This document shows, piece by piece, positions 16,984 through 26,003 of a stretch of 64,000 nt of DNA. A program made the position numbers and the translations under genes. This DNA is from a virus: the IMG/VR virus record IMGVR_UViG_3300031758_000027, positions 33,051 through 97,050 of that record; one strand, 5' to 3'. A model generated the notes under the pieces. It was not told where the DNA came from. It made no database searches and saw only the letters and a program-made list of their open reading frames with translations. Position 1 is the first letter of the stretch. Every line of letters starts with the position of its first letter.

Positions 16984-19900
16984 GTGGCAAATGAATTTCG
17001 CATAAAAAACGGTTTCCGTTCTGAAGGAAACTCTGAGGTAACAGGATCACTTAACGTAAGTAACGGAGTAACAGGATCTTTTTCTGGATCATTTTTTGGT
17101 GATGGATCAGGACTTACAGGTATAACAACGTACGTTGATAATCTAGTAACAGTAGGTTTACCGGGTAGTGAGACAGATTACTTTTCAATAAAATCTGCAG
17201 TTGATAGTATAGTCGATGCAACGGCAACTAATACGTATACGGTGCAAGTATTTCCTGGTATCTATATAGAAGATACAATAACTGTACCTTCTTATGTTGC
17301 CGTAAAAGGAGATAGTTCAATTTCAACCGTAGTATCTGCATCTAATCCTAGTGCAAGTATTTTTATAATGAGTGATCAATCAATGATCATTGATATGCAA
17401 ATACAAGGATCTACAGCCCCGTCAGCTTCTGCTATTATTTATTCATCTCCTACAACACCTCAAACAAATGCAATTGCATATGTTGAAAATGTAAGATTTG
17501 GTACTAACTATACCAACGCTAAAGTTATTGGTACTGGAAGTAATGGTAACTGTATATTACAGTGTTCCAATGTCAAATATGGCGGATTTACCGAACTCAA
17601 TAAATCATTCGACGTAGGATTTCATGTAACAAGAACCGGCAGTGCTGGTATTGGTAGAATGCAGCTTCGTAATGTAACTTCTACTAACGGAGGTGTAGCA
17701 GGATCTGACAATAATCAAATATTTGCTTTATCCGATGCTCCTAATTGTGCATTTATTGTTAATGGATGTTTGCTAACAAGAGCAGCAGGATCAGCTCTAG
17801 GTACTGGATTTAAAGTATATAATGGAGGTAACCTACGTCTAACGGGTGTTAACTTTCAACGTTGGGATAAAGGTATTTGGGCACCTCAGACAGGATCTGG
17901 TCCATCCATAGATGCAATTGCACTTAACTTTGAAAACTGTACGACTGATGTTGCAATTGAACACTCTGGATCTACTGGTAAAGTACAAGGTACGGATAAC
18001 TTCTTAAAAACACAAATATCACTAAGCTCATCACTTTATGAAGTAGGACAAGATCCTAGAAGAATTACGGTAGGAACAAAAGGAGCTGACTTTACTAGCA
18101 TTAGTGCATCTGTTGCATATATCACAGACTCATCAGATACTAATCGATATGTAATTGAAGTTGGCCCGGGTCGATACACAGAAAAAGAAATTGATCTAAC
18201 CGGCAAACCGTACGTTAGTATTGTTGGTAGTAGTATTCAAACTACTCAAATATTCCCAAGCTCATCTAATCAGCACTTGATTAAGATGGGTATTAATAAT
18301 GAAGTATCATTTTTAACACTAACAAACGCACCTGCAGGATATTCTGCTTTATATATAGATGATATTGGAGATTTTGCACAAGCACATAAAGTTTCTTTTT
18401 ACGATTGCGATATGTGTGTTACAGTTATATCAAGAACGCAAGATACTAAATTTTATGGTGAGTATTTAGATTATAATGGAGTTTATAGTACGGGTAGTTT
18501 TGTAAGTTCATCAAATGGATATCAAGCATTAGCAAGTTTAGAAAATTACTATCAGTTTCCGATAGGAGCCACCGGGTTAATTGCAAATTATGCTGTAGGT
18601 GGTGTAGCAGAAATGGATATTTATGCAGCTGGTCTAATTGGTGAAGGAGATGCAACTTCGGTAGCTATTCAACTTGAAAATGGTGCAGACCTTCAGGGTT
18701 TAGGAATGGATATGCCAGGTTGGGGTTCTGCAGTATATATTCCAAACTTAGCAAACTCATCAAGCTTCAATATAGTAGGATCCATGATCCACGATTCAGT
18801 GAATTATGATTTTGAAATTCTACATCCTAGTGCATCTTGCAGATTCCAAGGTACTGCTGATCATAGTAAAATAACTAATGCAAGTCAAAACTTCTTTTGG
18901 ACATTTCTAGATGAAACGGATGGTGAATTAGACATTACAAGAAAATTATCAGTAACATTTGCAGATGGTACTCATACAGATGCATCGACACTAATTTTCG
19001 AAGGTAGTCCGATGGGGGTAATGTCTGGAGGTAACATAACAATTTCCGGAAGTTTAACTATTACGACAGCAGCTGGATATGGTTATTTACATAACATGGG
19101 TACGGAAGTATTTCAAAGAATTGATTGGGCCGATACCAATCTAACCTTATCACCAAATACCGATAACTACATATTCATTGATGAAACTGCAACACTAACA
19201 GCTAACGCAATACAACCTCCTAGTGCGCATAACATTATATTAGGCCGCGTTGTAACAAATGATACAGGAATCGAGTTAGTAGACAATAGTCCATATTTTG
19301 CAGCACATATGTCAAATGCATTATCTAAGTTTAATAGAAATGCATTAGGTCCGGTATTTGCTCAAGGGTGTATAGTATCGGAAGATATAACGCCTCGTCA
19401 ACTTGATGTAACAGCTGGTTTGTATTACTTTGGAGAAAACGAATATGATCCAACTGGCGGTAGTGCAATTGCATTTACACAATACTACCAATCAGGATCA
19501 GGAGCGTTTGGTTGGAATAAATCATCGCAAACACTAGTACCAAATAACGTATACAACTCCGGTAGTGCATTGGTTGCAATGTCTGCATCCTACTACACTA
19601 AGCATAGTTTGTATACAGTTGGCCGAGGACCGGATGAGGAATATTTTTTAGTAATCAATCCAAGTCAATATGCAACACTAGTTGAAGCAGAGAATGCCGG
19701 TCTACCGGCACCACCAACTTATTTTTCTGATGGCGTAGTTGCATTAGCTTCTATATACGTACAATCTGGTTCAGCAAACATTACACAAATACAAGATATA
19801 CGTCCAATTATTGGATTCCGAGCAGCGGGTGTAAATGCATCATCTGTGCATGGAAACTTGTTAGGATTAAATGCTGATGACCATCAGCAGTATTTGCTTG

Positions 19901-21360
19901 TCAATGGTACACGTGCAATGTCTGGTAATTTGAATATGGGTGGATATAACGTAACTAACGCTACTTCCATTTCATCAACATTTACTGGATCATTACAAGG
20001 TACGGCAAGTTGGGCTGTAAACGCAACAAATTCTACAACAGCTTCATACGTAGCAGCAGCAGGAAACAACAATGAGATTCAATATAATAAAGCAGGTTCA
20101 TTTGCAGCAACTGCAAGTTTTTCGTTCATACATACAAGTCAAAGTTTGCAACATGGCGAAACTACGGTAGCATCTGGTTTATATTCACATGCAGAAGGAT
20201 ATATTACAACAGCGGTTGGTAATTATTCACACACTGAAGGTAGTGTTACATCGACTGGTGGAACAAATGGATATTTAGCAACATCGGTAACTGCAGGCAC
20301 GGCATCATTATCTGCATCATATGGAGACATTGCATTTTATTTTGCAAATGGATCATATTTGTATCTAGATGATACATTATATGATTATTCATATGGTACA
20401 ACAGCTGTTGTTATAGATTCTGCATCGTTTGATGGTGCTTCAACGTTAATTTTTCTACAAGATCCTTCCATAACAACTACCACAGCAGTTGTTGGCGATC
20501 TAGATAATGCTCCGGTTAGTTGGATTGGAGACCAACCATATGCTGCTCAACACGCTCATGCAGAAGGTACAAATTCAACTGCATTAGGACAATATTCACA
20601 CGCTGAGGGTAATAGTGTATTTTCTATAGGATTATCATCGCATGCTGAAGGTAGGGGTTCATGTGCAGCTGGAAACTATTCTCATGCTGAAGGGCTTAAC
20701 ACTCGTGCACTTGGTACGTATTCACACGCCGAAGGACGTGACACTACTACAATTGGAGAGGCATCTCACGCCGAAGGATTTTCAACACGCACCATTGGAT
20801 TATATTCTCATGCTGAAGGTCAAAGTACAATTGCGCTAGGAGATTACTCGCATGCGGAAGGACTTGGAACAATTGCATCTGGGTCAGGACAACTAGTTAT
20901 TGGACAATACAATCAACATGGCAATACTACATCACTTTTTGTTATAGGTGCCGGCGCGAATGATTCTACAAGAGCTGATGTATTTAGAGTTAGTACAACC
21001 ACTGTTGATGTATTGGGTAATTTAAGTGTAACTTCTGGTATTACCGGTTCATTGCAAGGTACAGCTAGCTTTGCTACTTCTGCATCATATGCTGCAACCG
21101 CTTCATATGTTAACGGAATGGTTGTAAAATCTGGAGTTGCAAAAGGAAATAGTTTTTCTGGAACTCCGTTAATTTATACAGTAACATTTGCAACACAATT
21201 TCCAGGTACATATACAGTAACTGTAACAGGAGGAGATGCTAGATCATGGACCGTTCAAGATGTCGGCCCTGCTGGATTTAAAATTAATTCAAATAGCTCT
21301 GTTGCAATTACTAACGATGTATTTTGGCAAGCAATTCGTACGGGTGAATTTAACATGTAA
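16984..21360 (+). CDS. Tail fibre / adhesin with beta-helix domains and YadA-head repeats, 1458 aa
   Basis: GTG start at 16984 after AGGGAAAAG, reading MANEFRIKNGF. Domains in order: a GSFSGSFFGDGSGLTG cap near residues 30-48; a pectate-lyase-like beta-helix from about 58 to 340 (VQVFPGIYIEDTITV); a second beta-helix-like domain from about 360 to 640 (VIEVGPGRYTEKEI); a DDHQQYLLVNGTRAMSGNL fibre motif near 960-980, common in phage tail fibres; then ten copies of a 14-residue SHAEG repeat (about 1065-1300) like the YadA/Hep-Hag left-handed beta-roll. The C-terminus holds GSLQGTASFATSASYA and a small beta domain. It is a probable receptor-binding or depolymerising fibre. Confidence 0.85.
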   Translation: MANEFRIKNGFRSEGNSEVTGSLNVSNGVTGSFSGSFFGDGSGLTGITTYVDNLVTVGLPGSETDYFSIKSAVDSIVDATATNTYTVQVFPGIYIEDTITVPSYVAVKGDSSISTVVSASNPSASIFIMSDQSMIIDMQIQGSTAPSASAIIYSSPTTPQTNAIAYVENVRFGTNYTNAKVIGTGSNGNCILQCSNVKYGGFTELNKSFDVGFHVTRTGSAGIGRMQLRNVTSTNGGVAGSDNNQIFALSDAPNCAFIVNGCLLTRAAGSALGTGFKVYNGGNLRLTGVNFQRWDKGIWAPQTGSGPSIDAIALNFENCTTDVAIEHSGSTGKVQGTDNFLKTQISLSSSLYEVGQDPRRITVGTKGADFTSISASVAYITDSSDTNRYVIEVGPGRYTEKEIDLTGKPYVSIVGSSIQTTQIFPSSSNQHLIKMGINNEVSFLTLTNAPAGYSALYIDDIGDFAQAHKVSFYDCDMCVTVISRTQDTKFYGEYLDYNGVYSTGSFVSSSNGYQALASLENYYQFPIGATGLIANYAVGGVAEMDIYAAGLIGEGDATSVAIQLENGADLQGLGMDMPGWGSAVYIPNLANSSSFNIVGSMIHDSVNYDFEILHPSASCRFQGTADHSKITNASQNFFWTFLDETDGELDITRKLSVTFADGTHTDASTLIFEGSPMGVMSGGNITISGSLTITTAAGYGYLHNMGTEVFQRIDWADTNLTLSPNTDNYIFIDETATLTANAIQPPSAHNIILGRVVTNDTGIELVDNSPYFAAHMSNALSKFNRNALGPVFAQGCIVSEDITPRQLDVTAGLYYFGENEYDPTGGSAIAFTQYYQSGSGAFGWNKSSQTLVPNNVYNSGSALVAMSASYYTKHSLYTVGRGPDEEYFLVINPSQYATLVEAENAGLPAPPTYFSDGVVALASIYVQSGSANITQIQDIRPIIGFRAAGVNASSVHGNLLGLNADDHQQYLLVNGTRAMSGNLNMGGYNVTNATSISSTFTGSLQGTASWAVNATNSTTASYVAAAGNNNEIQYNKAGSFAATASFSFIHTSQSLQHGETTVASGLYSHAEGYITTAVGNYSHTEGSVTSTGGTNGYLATSVTAGTASLSASYGDIAFYFANGSYLYLDDTLYDYSYGTTAVVIDSASFDGASTLIFLQDPSITTTTAVVGDLDNAPVSWIGDQPYAAQHAHAEGTNSTALGQYSHAEGNSVFSIGLSSHAEGRGSCAAGNYSHAEGLNTRALGTYSHAEGRDTTTIGEASHAEGFSTRTIGLYSHAEGQSTIALGDYSHAEGLGTIASGSGQLVIGQYNQHGNTTSLFVIGAGANDSTRADVFRVSTTTVDVLGNLSVTSGITGSLQGTASFATSASYAATASYVNGMVVKSGVAKGNSFSGTPLIYTVTFATQFPGTYTVTVTGGDARSWTVQDVGPAGFKINSNSSVAITNDVFWQAIRTGEFNM
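20181..20862 (+). repeat. 42-base tandem repeats encoding SHAEG (YadA-head) units
   Basis: Ten SHAEG/SHTEG-type units are present. Those at about 20594, 20636, 20678, 20720, 20762, 20804 and 20846 are spaced exactly 42 bases (14 residues). Two earlier units lie at about 20181 and 20224 and one at about 20552. DNA identity between units is only partial, so this is a protein-level repeat. Confidence 0.85.
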
Positions 21361-21363
21361 AGA

Positions 21364-21377
21364 TATTTATAATATAT
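21364..21377 (+). promoter_or_regulatory. Late promoter motif abutting a start codon
   Basis: TATTTATAATATAT overlaps the ATG at 21376. Only four bases separate the octamer from the start codon, far closer than at other genes. Confidence 0.45.
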
Positions 21378-22098
21378 GCCTATATTTTATACAGACTCTG
21401 GTAGTATTACAAATTTAACCGTAGCATCTCTCGATGCAACGGGATCATTACAAGGTACGGCAAGTTTTGCTACAACAGCACAAAACTTATTAGGATCAGT
21501 AACCACCGCGTCAACTGCTTCATTTGTTACTGCATCTGGAGTATATGGGCCATATGGTGCAAACTCAGTAGTGTCAGCTTCATTTGCAGTATCAGCATCA
21601 TGGGCACCAGGAGGCGGCGGAGGCACTACATTTGCTGCCGGTAACATTAACAATAGAGTAATAACAGCGACCGGTACAACACCAGAGTTAAATGGCGAAT
21701 CTAATCTAACATTTGATGGTTCAACATTAGCAGTTACTGGTAATGTAACAGCAAACAGTTTTACGGGATCACTACAAGGAACAGCTTCATTTGCAGTATC
21801 AGCATCATGGGCACCAGGGGGTGGCGGAGTAACTATAAATAATAACACAGATAATTACTTAGTAACAGCAACTGGAACTGCAGCAACTTTGAATGGAGAA
21901 TCTAATGCAACTTTTGATGGATCTACATTAGCAGTAACCGGCAATGTTACAGCAAATTCATTTACCGGTTCACTACAAGGAACAGCTTCATTTGCGTTAA
22001 CAGCATCATATGCATTAAATTCAACACCTTCAGCAGGAACGGATTTTGGTAAAGTTATAGCTATAACACAAACAATGTATCCATTTTCTGGATTTTGA
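21376..22098 (+). CDS. Modular fibre-like protein with duplicated cassette, 240 aa
   Basis: Built mainly from two copies of an about 60-residue module running from ITATGTTPELNGESN to GSLQGTASFAVSASWAPGGGG. The copies cover about residues 90-153 and 155-215, preceded by an extra GSLQGTASFA unit near residue 25. The same cassette occurs in both upstream fibre genes. No enzyme motif is seen. The protein is short for a fibre and may be a fibre tip, a connector or a decoy recombination partner. ATG at 21376 has no ribosome-binding site and abuts the promoter-like motif, so it may be translated leaderless or by read-through coupling. Confidence 0.75.
   Translation: MPIFYTDSGSITNLTVASLDATGSLQGTASFATTAQNLLGSVTTASTASFVTASGVYGPYGANSVVSASFAVSASWAPGGGGGTTFAAGNINNRVITATGTTPELNGESNLTFDGSTLAVTGNVTANSFTGSLQGTASFAVSASWAPGGGGVTINNNTDNYLVTATGTAATLNGESNATFDGSTLAVTGNVTANSFTGSLQGTASFALTASYALNSTPSAGTDFGKVIAITQTMYPFSGF
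21571..22012 (+). repeat. Imperfect direct repeats within the short fibre gene
   Basis: A stretch of about 37 bases encoding ASFAVSASWAPG occurs nearly identically near 21580 and 21786. A longer imperfect copy of the whole module follows from about 21842 to 22012. A 25-base segment encoding GSLQGTAS near 21442 is also identical to one near 19988 in the previous gene. Confidence 0.75.
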
Positions 22099-22112
22099 TA
22101 TTTATAATAAAA
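22099..22112 (+). promoter_or_regulatory. Candidate late promoter motif
   Basis: TATTTATAATAAAA, preceded by TGA, lies 22 bases before ATG 22129 and begins directly after the stop of the short fibre gene. Confidence 0.55.
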
Positions 22113-22128
22113 TAAAAAAGAAAAAATT

Positions 22129-22581
22129 ATGCCAGCAAATACAAGTCCAATATTCGCATTAACACCAAATGTAGGTGAAGCAAAAATTACAACAACTGCA
22201 GCTAACGTTAGTTCTGCTGGAGGAGGTACGGTGGGTACAGATATATTTCTTGCATTTAGTGCCGGAGCAAACGGAAGTTTTGTACAACGTGTAAGATTTA
22301 TACCAGTAGCATCAGCTGCAGCAGTTAACTCTGTTGCAACTACACTTCGAGTATTTTTAAGCTCAGTGAACACAGGAACTACCACCGATTCAGATACCAA
22401 TCTATTAGCAGAAATTTCAGTACCAATTATTTCAACAGCAAACTCAACTAATGCAGTTTCATACTATGAAATACCATTAAACATAGCAATACCATCAAGT
22501 CATTATATATTAGTTTCTCAACATATTGCACAAACTACCAACCAACGATGGCAAGCAACAGTATTTGGTGGTGATTATTAA
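22129..22581 (+). CDS. Unrecognised virion-region protein, 150 aa
   Basis: Beta-rich, small-residue protein starting MPANTSPIFALTPNVGEAKITTTAAN. It has no repeats of the SYA or GSLQGTAS type, so it is not simply another fibre cassette. Strands such as FVQRVRFIPVASA and HYILVSQHIAQTTNQRWQATVFGGDY end in a compact C-terminus, suggesting a single globular beta domain. It precedes the three glycine-rich paralogues by 16 bases and probably works with them as a tip or capping protein. Function is positional inference. Confidence 0.7.
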   Translation: MPANTSPIFALTPNVGEAKITTTAANVSSAGGGTVGTDIFLAFSAGANGSFVQRVRFIPVASAAAVNSVATTLRVFLSSVNTGTTTDSDTNLLAEISVPIISTANSTNAVSYYEIPLNIAIPSSHYILVSQHIAQTTNQRWQATVFGGDY

Positions 22582-22597
22582 TTAGTAAGAAATAGTT

Positions 22598-23614
22598 ATG
22601 TTTTTCGGAAATTCACCATCAGACTTTGGATTTTTACCTCCTAGCTTTAAAGGTGATGTGCAAGTATTTACTCCAACAGGAATAGCTCCTACGCAAACTC
22701 AAAACTGGCAGACTTGGACTAAACCAAAAGGAACATCAATGGTATATATGATGTGTATCGGAGGTGGTGGAGGTGGTGGTGGAGGTTTTTCGGCTGCTAC
22801 TGGCAATGCTAGAGGAGGCGGCGGCGGTGGCGGAAGTGGTGCTATAACTACTTTATTACTCCCTGCTATTTTAATACCAGATTCATTAAAAATTTCAGTA
22901 GGTGCTGGTGGTCAAGGTGGAATATCTTCTAGCCCAGCACTTTCAGGTGGTCCATCGTATATATCATTAGGTTCATCATTAACAACGGGAATTTCAAATC
23001 CTAATTTAATATTACGAGCACTAGGAGGCACTAATGGAGGTACTGGTACGTCATTGCAAGGTGGCGGTGGCGGTGCTGCCGGTACCGTAACAACAATAGC
23101 CGTCCATGGACCTATAAGCAAACTAGGATTCTTCCCAGGTAATGGAAATGCGTTAAATGCAGGATTTGCGGGACAATCTGGAACTGCTGGAGGTGCACAA
23201 ACTGGGGCTAATGGTACGGCTATAACTGCCGTATTTAACGTATCACCGCTTAGCGGAGGTAGTGGCGGTGCGGGAGTTGGTACTACTGCAAACACCGGAT
23301 TTGCTGGGGGGAATATTTCTTTACAGGCAGTAGTGAGTTTTGATGATGGAAATTTTACCCCATCAGCTAATAAAATAACCGGCGGAACGGCAGGTAACGC
23401 GACCATTATTGGAGGAAATGGAAGCGCAGGAATAAAATCACTTAAACCATTTTTAAATACTGGAGGAAGTGGAGGTGGATCTGCTTCTAATCAAGTTGGA
23501 GGTGATGGCGGCATCGGTGGCTACGGCTGCGGCGGAGGTGGAGGTGGTGGCGGCACTACCGGAGGTAGGGGCGGCAATGGTGGTGATGGTTTAGTAATGA
23601 TAGTAAGCTGGTAA
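22598..23614 (+). CDS. Glycine-rich tail-tip / adhesin-like protein, copy 1
   Basis: First of three tandem paralogues, 338 residues. It begins MFFGNSPSDFGFLPPSFKGD, followed by a QNWQTWTKPKGTSMVYMMCIG strand pair, then long glycine runs. The C-terminal half is a polyglycine array ending GCGGGGGGGGTTGGRGGNGGDGLVMIVSW. Polyglycine stretches of this type occur in phage receptor-recognition tips such as Gp38-like adhesins, where they form packed polyglycine II helices. That comparison is structural analogy, not an alignment. High local GC comes from GGN codons. Confidence 0.72.
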   Translation: MFFGNSPSDFGFLPPSFKGDVQVFTPTGIAPTQTQNWQTWTKPKGTSMVYMMCIGGGGGGGGGFSAATGNARGGGGGGGSGAITTLLLPAILIPDSLKISVGAGGQGGISSSPALSGGPSYISLGSSLTTGISNPNLILRALGGTNGGTGTSLQGGGGGAAGTVTTIAVHGPISKLGFFPGNGNALNAGFAGQSGTAGGAQTGANGTAITAVFNVSPLSGGSGGAGVGTTANTGFAGGNISLQAVVSFDDGNFTPSANKITGGTAGNATIIGGNGSAGIKSLKPFLNTGGSGGGSASNQVGGDGGIGGYGCGGGGGGGGTTGGRGGNGGDGLVMIVSW

Positions 23615-23623
23615 GGTAAATAT

Positions 23624-24646
23624 ATGCAATTTGGGAAGTCACCATCAGATTTTGGATTCTTAACATCTCAATTTAACGGGGATGTTCAGATGTTTTTTTC
23701 AACAGGAGTAACATCTACAGCAACACAGAATTGGCAACAATGGATTAAACCAAAAGGTGTTACTATGGTTTATATGCTTTGTATCGGTGCCGGTGGCGGC
23801 GGTGGTGGCGGTAGAAGTGGTGCATCAAATACGACTCGAGGAGGTGGTGGTGGTGCTGGGGGCGCCGGAGTTACTACTTTAATGGTACCTGCGATTTTTC
23901 TTCCAAATGCATTAAAAATTTCAGTAGGTGCTGGTGGAGCTGGCGGCGATGCTAATAACGCCGGTAACTCTGGAAATTCTTCATATATATCGTTAGGTAC
24001 AGGTGTTGGTTCTGGACTAGTAATACCTAACTTAATATTACAAGCAAATCCAAGTACAGGGGGCGGTGCTGGTACAACTGCAGCCGCTGGCGGACTTGGA
24101 GGCGGCGGATCTGCTGTAACAATTGCTTCACTAGGGCCTATAGGAAAGGCAGGATTATTTTCTGCAACAATATTAGCTACAAATGCCGGATATGCAGGTC
24201 AAAATGGTGCCGCCGGCGGTGTCCATACCGGAGCAGTTGGCGCTAGTTTTGCTAATGCATGGGCTTCAATATCAACCACTCCTGGATCGGGCGGCGCCGG
24301 AATTAATACCCCAGCTCAGGCAGGATTTGCTGGTGGAAATATAAGTATATCTGGACCTACAGCTGTAGATTATGCCGGCGGAACAATTACACCTGCTACT
24401 AATCTTTTAGTTGGTGGAACAGCGGGTTCAGCCGGTGTCCCTGGAGGAAACGGTAGTCCTGGAATTAAATTATGGAGGCCATTCTTAAACACCGGTGGCA
24501 CTGGAGGAGGATCTTCTGATAATGCAGCCGGAGGCAATGGTGGTGATGGGGGATATGGTTGTGGTGGAGGTGGAGGCGGAGCTGGTACTACCGGAGGTCG
24601 TGGAGGTAACGGTGGTGATGGTTTAGTAGTAATTATTAGTTGGTAA
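23624..24646 (+). CDS. Glycine-rich tail-tip / adhesin-like protein, copy 2
   Basis: Second paralogue, 340 residues, starting nine bases after copy 1. The N-terminus (MQFGKSPSDFGFLTSQFNGD), the TQNWQQWIKPKGVTMVYMLCIG segment and the GCGGGGGGAGTTGGRGGNGGDGLVVIISW terminus are shared. The middle, about residues 90-290, has diverged in both sequence and loop lengths. Each copy keeps full length and its own start, so gene duplication with diversification fits better than decay. The likely job is host recognition or display of alternative tips. Confidence 0.72.
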   Translation: MQFGKSPSDFGFLTSQFNGDVQMFFSTGVTSTATQNWQQWIKPKGVTMVYMLCIGAGGGGGGGRSGASNTTRGGGGGAGGAGVTTLMVPAIFLPNALKISVGAGGAGGDANNAGNSGNSSYISLGTGVGSGLVIPNLILQANPSTGGGAGTTAAAGGLGGGGSAVTIASLGPIGKAGLFSATILATNAGYAGQNGAAGGVHTGAVGASFANAWASISTTPGSGGAGINTPAQAGFAGGNISISGPTAVDYAGGTITPATNLLVGGTAGSAGVPGGNGSPGIKLWRPFLNTGGTGGGSSDNAAGGNGGDGGYGCGGGGGGAGTTGGRGGNGGDGLVVIISW

Positions 24647-24650
24647 ATGT

Positions 24651-25631
24651 ATGTTTTTTGGAAACTCATCTTCAGATTTTGGTTTTTTACCGTCTCAATT
24701 CAAAGGAGACGTGCAAATGTTTTTTGCATCAGGCAGACCCACATCCGCAACACAGAATTGGCAGACTTGGACTAAACCACGTGGCATTACCATGATGTAT
24801 ATACTCTGCATTGGCAGTGGTGGTGGCGGTGGTGGTGGTCAATCAGCTGCTGGTAACAAAGGCGGTGGTGGTGGTGGATCATGCGGCGGTATTACTTCTA
24901 TCATAATTCCAACAGTTTTTATTCCGGATTCATTAAAAATTTATGTAGGCATCGGCGGTAATGGTGGAGATGCTGGTAATGGGGGTAGTAGCGGTACCTC
25001 AACCTTTGTGACATTAGGAGCAGGATTATCTGGGGGTACAACAGTACCTAGTGTAATAGTATCAGCAAATGGAGGAAACGCGGGCGGCGCTGGTAACGGA
25101 GGAACAGCTGGAGCAGCACCTGGAGCAACAGGTATAGCTAATAATGGTCCAATATCAAAGTTAGGATTTTTTTCAAATACCGGAACTGCCGGTAATGCTG
25201 GATATGCAGGACAAATAGGAACTGCTGGAGGAAGTTCAGGTACTCCAAATGCTGTTAATTTAACTGCACTATGGAATCTAAGTCCTTTAACTGGCGGTAC
25301 AGGTGGAGGCGGTGCTACAAATTCTACCAGCGGAACAGGTGGCGGAATAATCTTACCAGGAGCTGTTGATTCTGAAGGAAGTGGTATTTATCTTCCTAGC
25401 AACACTTTAGCTGGAGGCGCTGCCAACGGCGGTAATGGAAATCCCGGAATCAGATCACTTAAACCGTTTTTACATACCGGAGGTACCGGGGGAGGAAGTA
25501 TTGCATCTGGTACAGGTGGACAAGGAGGAAACGGAGGAATCGGTTGTGGTGGCGGTGGTGGTGGAGCTGGTACTACTGGTGGTAGAGGTGGAAATGGTGG
25601 TGATGGATTAGTATTAATTGTATGTTGGTAA
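24651..25631 (+). CDS. Glycine-rich tail-tip / adhesin-like protein, copy 3
   Basis: Third paralogue, 326 residues, starting four bases after copy 2. It shares the MFFGNSSSDFGFLPSQFKGD start, the QNWQTWTKPRGITMMYILCIG segment and the GCGGGGGGAGTTGGRGGNGGDGL terminus ending in VCW. It is the shortest because of deletions in the middle glycine region. Proline-rich reading frames on the opposite strand here are shadows of the GGN codons. As with its siblings, receptor binding is inferred from composition and from lying at the end of the fibre block. Confidence 0.72.
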   Translation: MFFGNSSSDFGFLPSQFKGDVQMFFASGRPTSATQNWQTWTKPRGITMMYILCIGSGGGGGGGQSAAGNKGGGGGGSCGGITSIIIPTVFIPDSLKIYVGIGGNGGDAGNGGSSGTSTFVTLGAGLSGGTTVPSVIVSANGGNAGGAGNGGTAGAAPGATGIANNGPISKLGFFSNTGTAGNAGYAGQIGTAGGSSGTPNAVNLTALWNLSPLTGGTGGGGATNSTSGTGGGIILPGAVDSEGSGIYLPSNTLAGGAANGGNGNPGIRSLKPFLHTGGTGGGSIASGTGGQGGNGGIGCGGGGGGAGTTGGRGGNGGDGLVLIVCW

Positions 25632-25681
25632 TATTTGGTTCTTAACAAAACATTTCTTATTATATCAAGAAAAGGTTACGT

Positions 25682-25951
25682 ATGACAAGAAAACTAGACA
25701 AAGAACACTTAGATGCAATACAAGATCTGCGAACACGCTTTGCAGAAAACGCCGGATGGTTAGGTAATGTATCAATTGAATTGAAACTTATTGAACGCCA
25801 ACGCGAACAAATAGAAGCACGTTATGATGAATTGATGTCGCAATTTGATCGACTTCGAGAAGAAGAGTCTCAATTAATTGAAACACTTAAAGAACGATAC
25901 GGCGACGGACAAATTGATATATCTTCTGGAACATTTACTCCTAGTGTGTAG
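25682..25951 (+). CDS. Small coiled-coil protein before sheath gene, 89 aa
   Basis: Highly charged helical protein. The heptad-rich stretch from about residue 25 to 75 (IELKLIERQREQIEARYDELM) is a probable coiled coil. The C-terminal 12 residues (IDISSGTFTPSV) look extended. It lies between the adhesin block and sheath gene 18, with an AAGG ribosome-binding site. I cannot name a family. A role in tail or virion assembly is positional inference. Confidence 0.75.
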   Translation: MTRKLDKEHLDAIQDLRTRFAENAGWLGNVSIELKLIERQREQIEARYDELMSQFDRLREEESQLIETLKERYGDGQIDISSGTFTPSV

Positions 25952-25970
25952 GTCAGCACATCGTTTTATA

Positions 25971-25984
25971 TATTTATACTAAAC
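25971..25984 (+). promoter_or_regulatory. Candidate late promoter motif before sheath gene
   Basis: TATTTATACTAAAC lies 25 bases before the sheath ATG, followed by the strong AAAGGAG ribosome-binding site. Confidence 0.55.
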
Positions 25985-26003
25985 AAATCAAAGGAGTAAT
26001 TTA

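Noticed and set aside
20181-20862. Regular 42-base repeats that could be mistaken for a CRISPR array or a DNA minisatellite
   Set aside because: The repeats stay in frame, encode SHAEG beta-roll units and vary at synonymous positions; there are no identical repeats with unique spacers.
22598-25631. Diversity-generating retroelement target region
   Set aside because: No reverse transcriptase, template repeat or clear variable repeat is visible in the window; plain duplication explains the paralogues.
22912-25648. Long proline-rich reading frames on the minus strand opposite the glycine-rich genes
   Set aside because: They are the reverse reading of GGN glycine codons (CC-rich), have no ribosome-binding sites and would be the only minus-strand genes.
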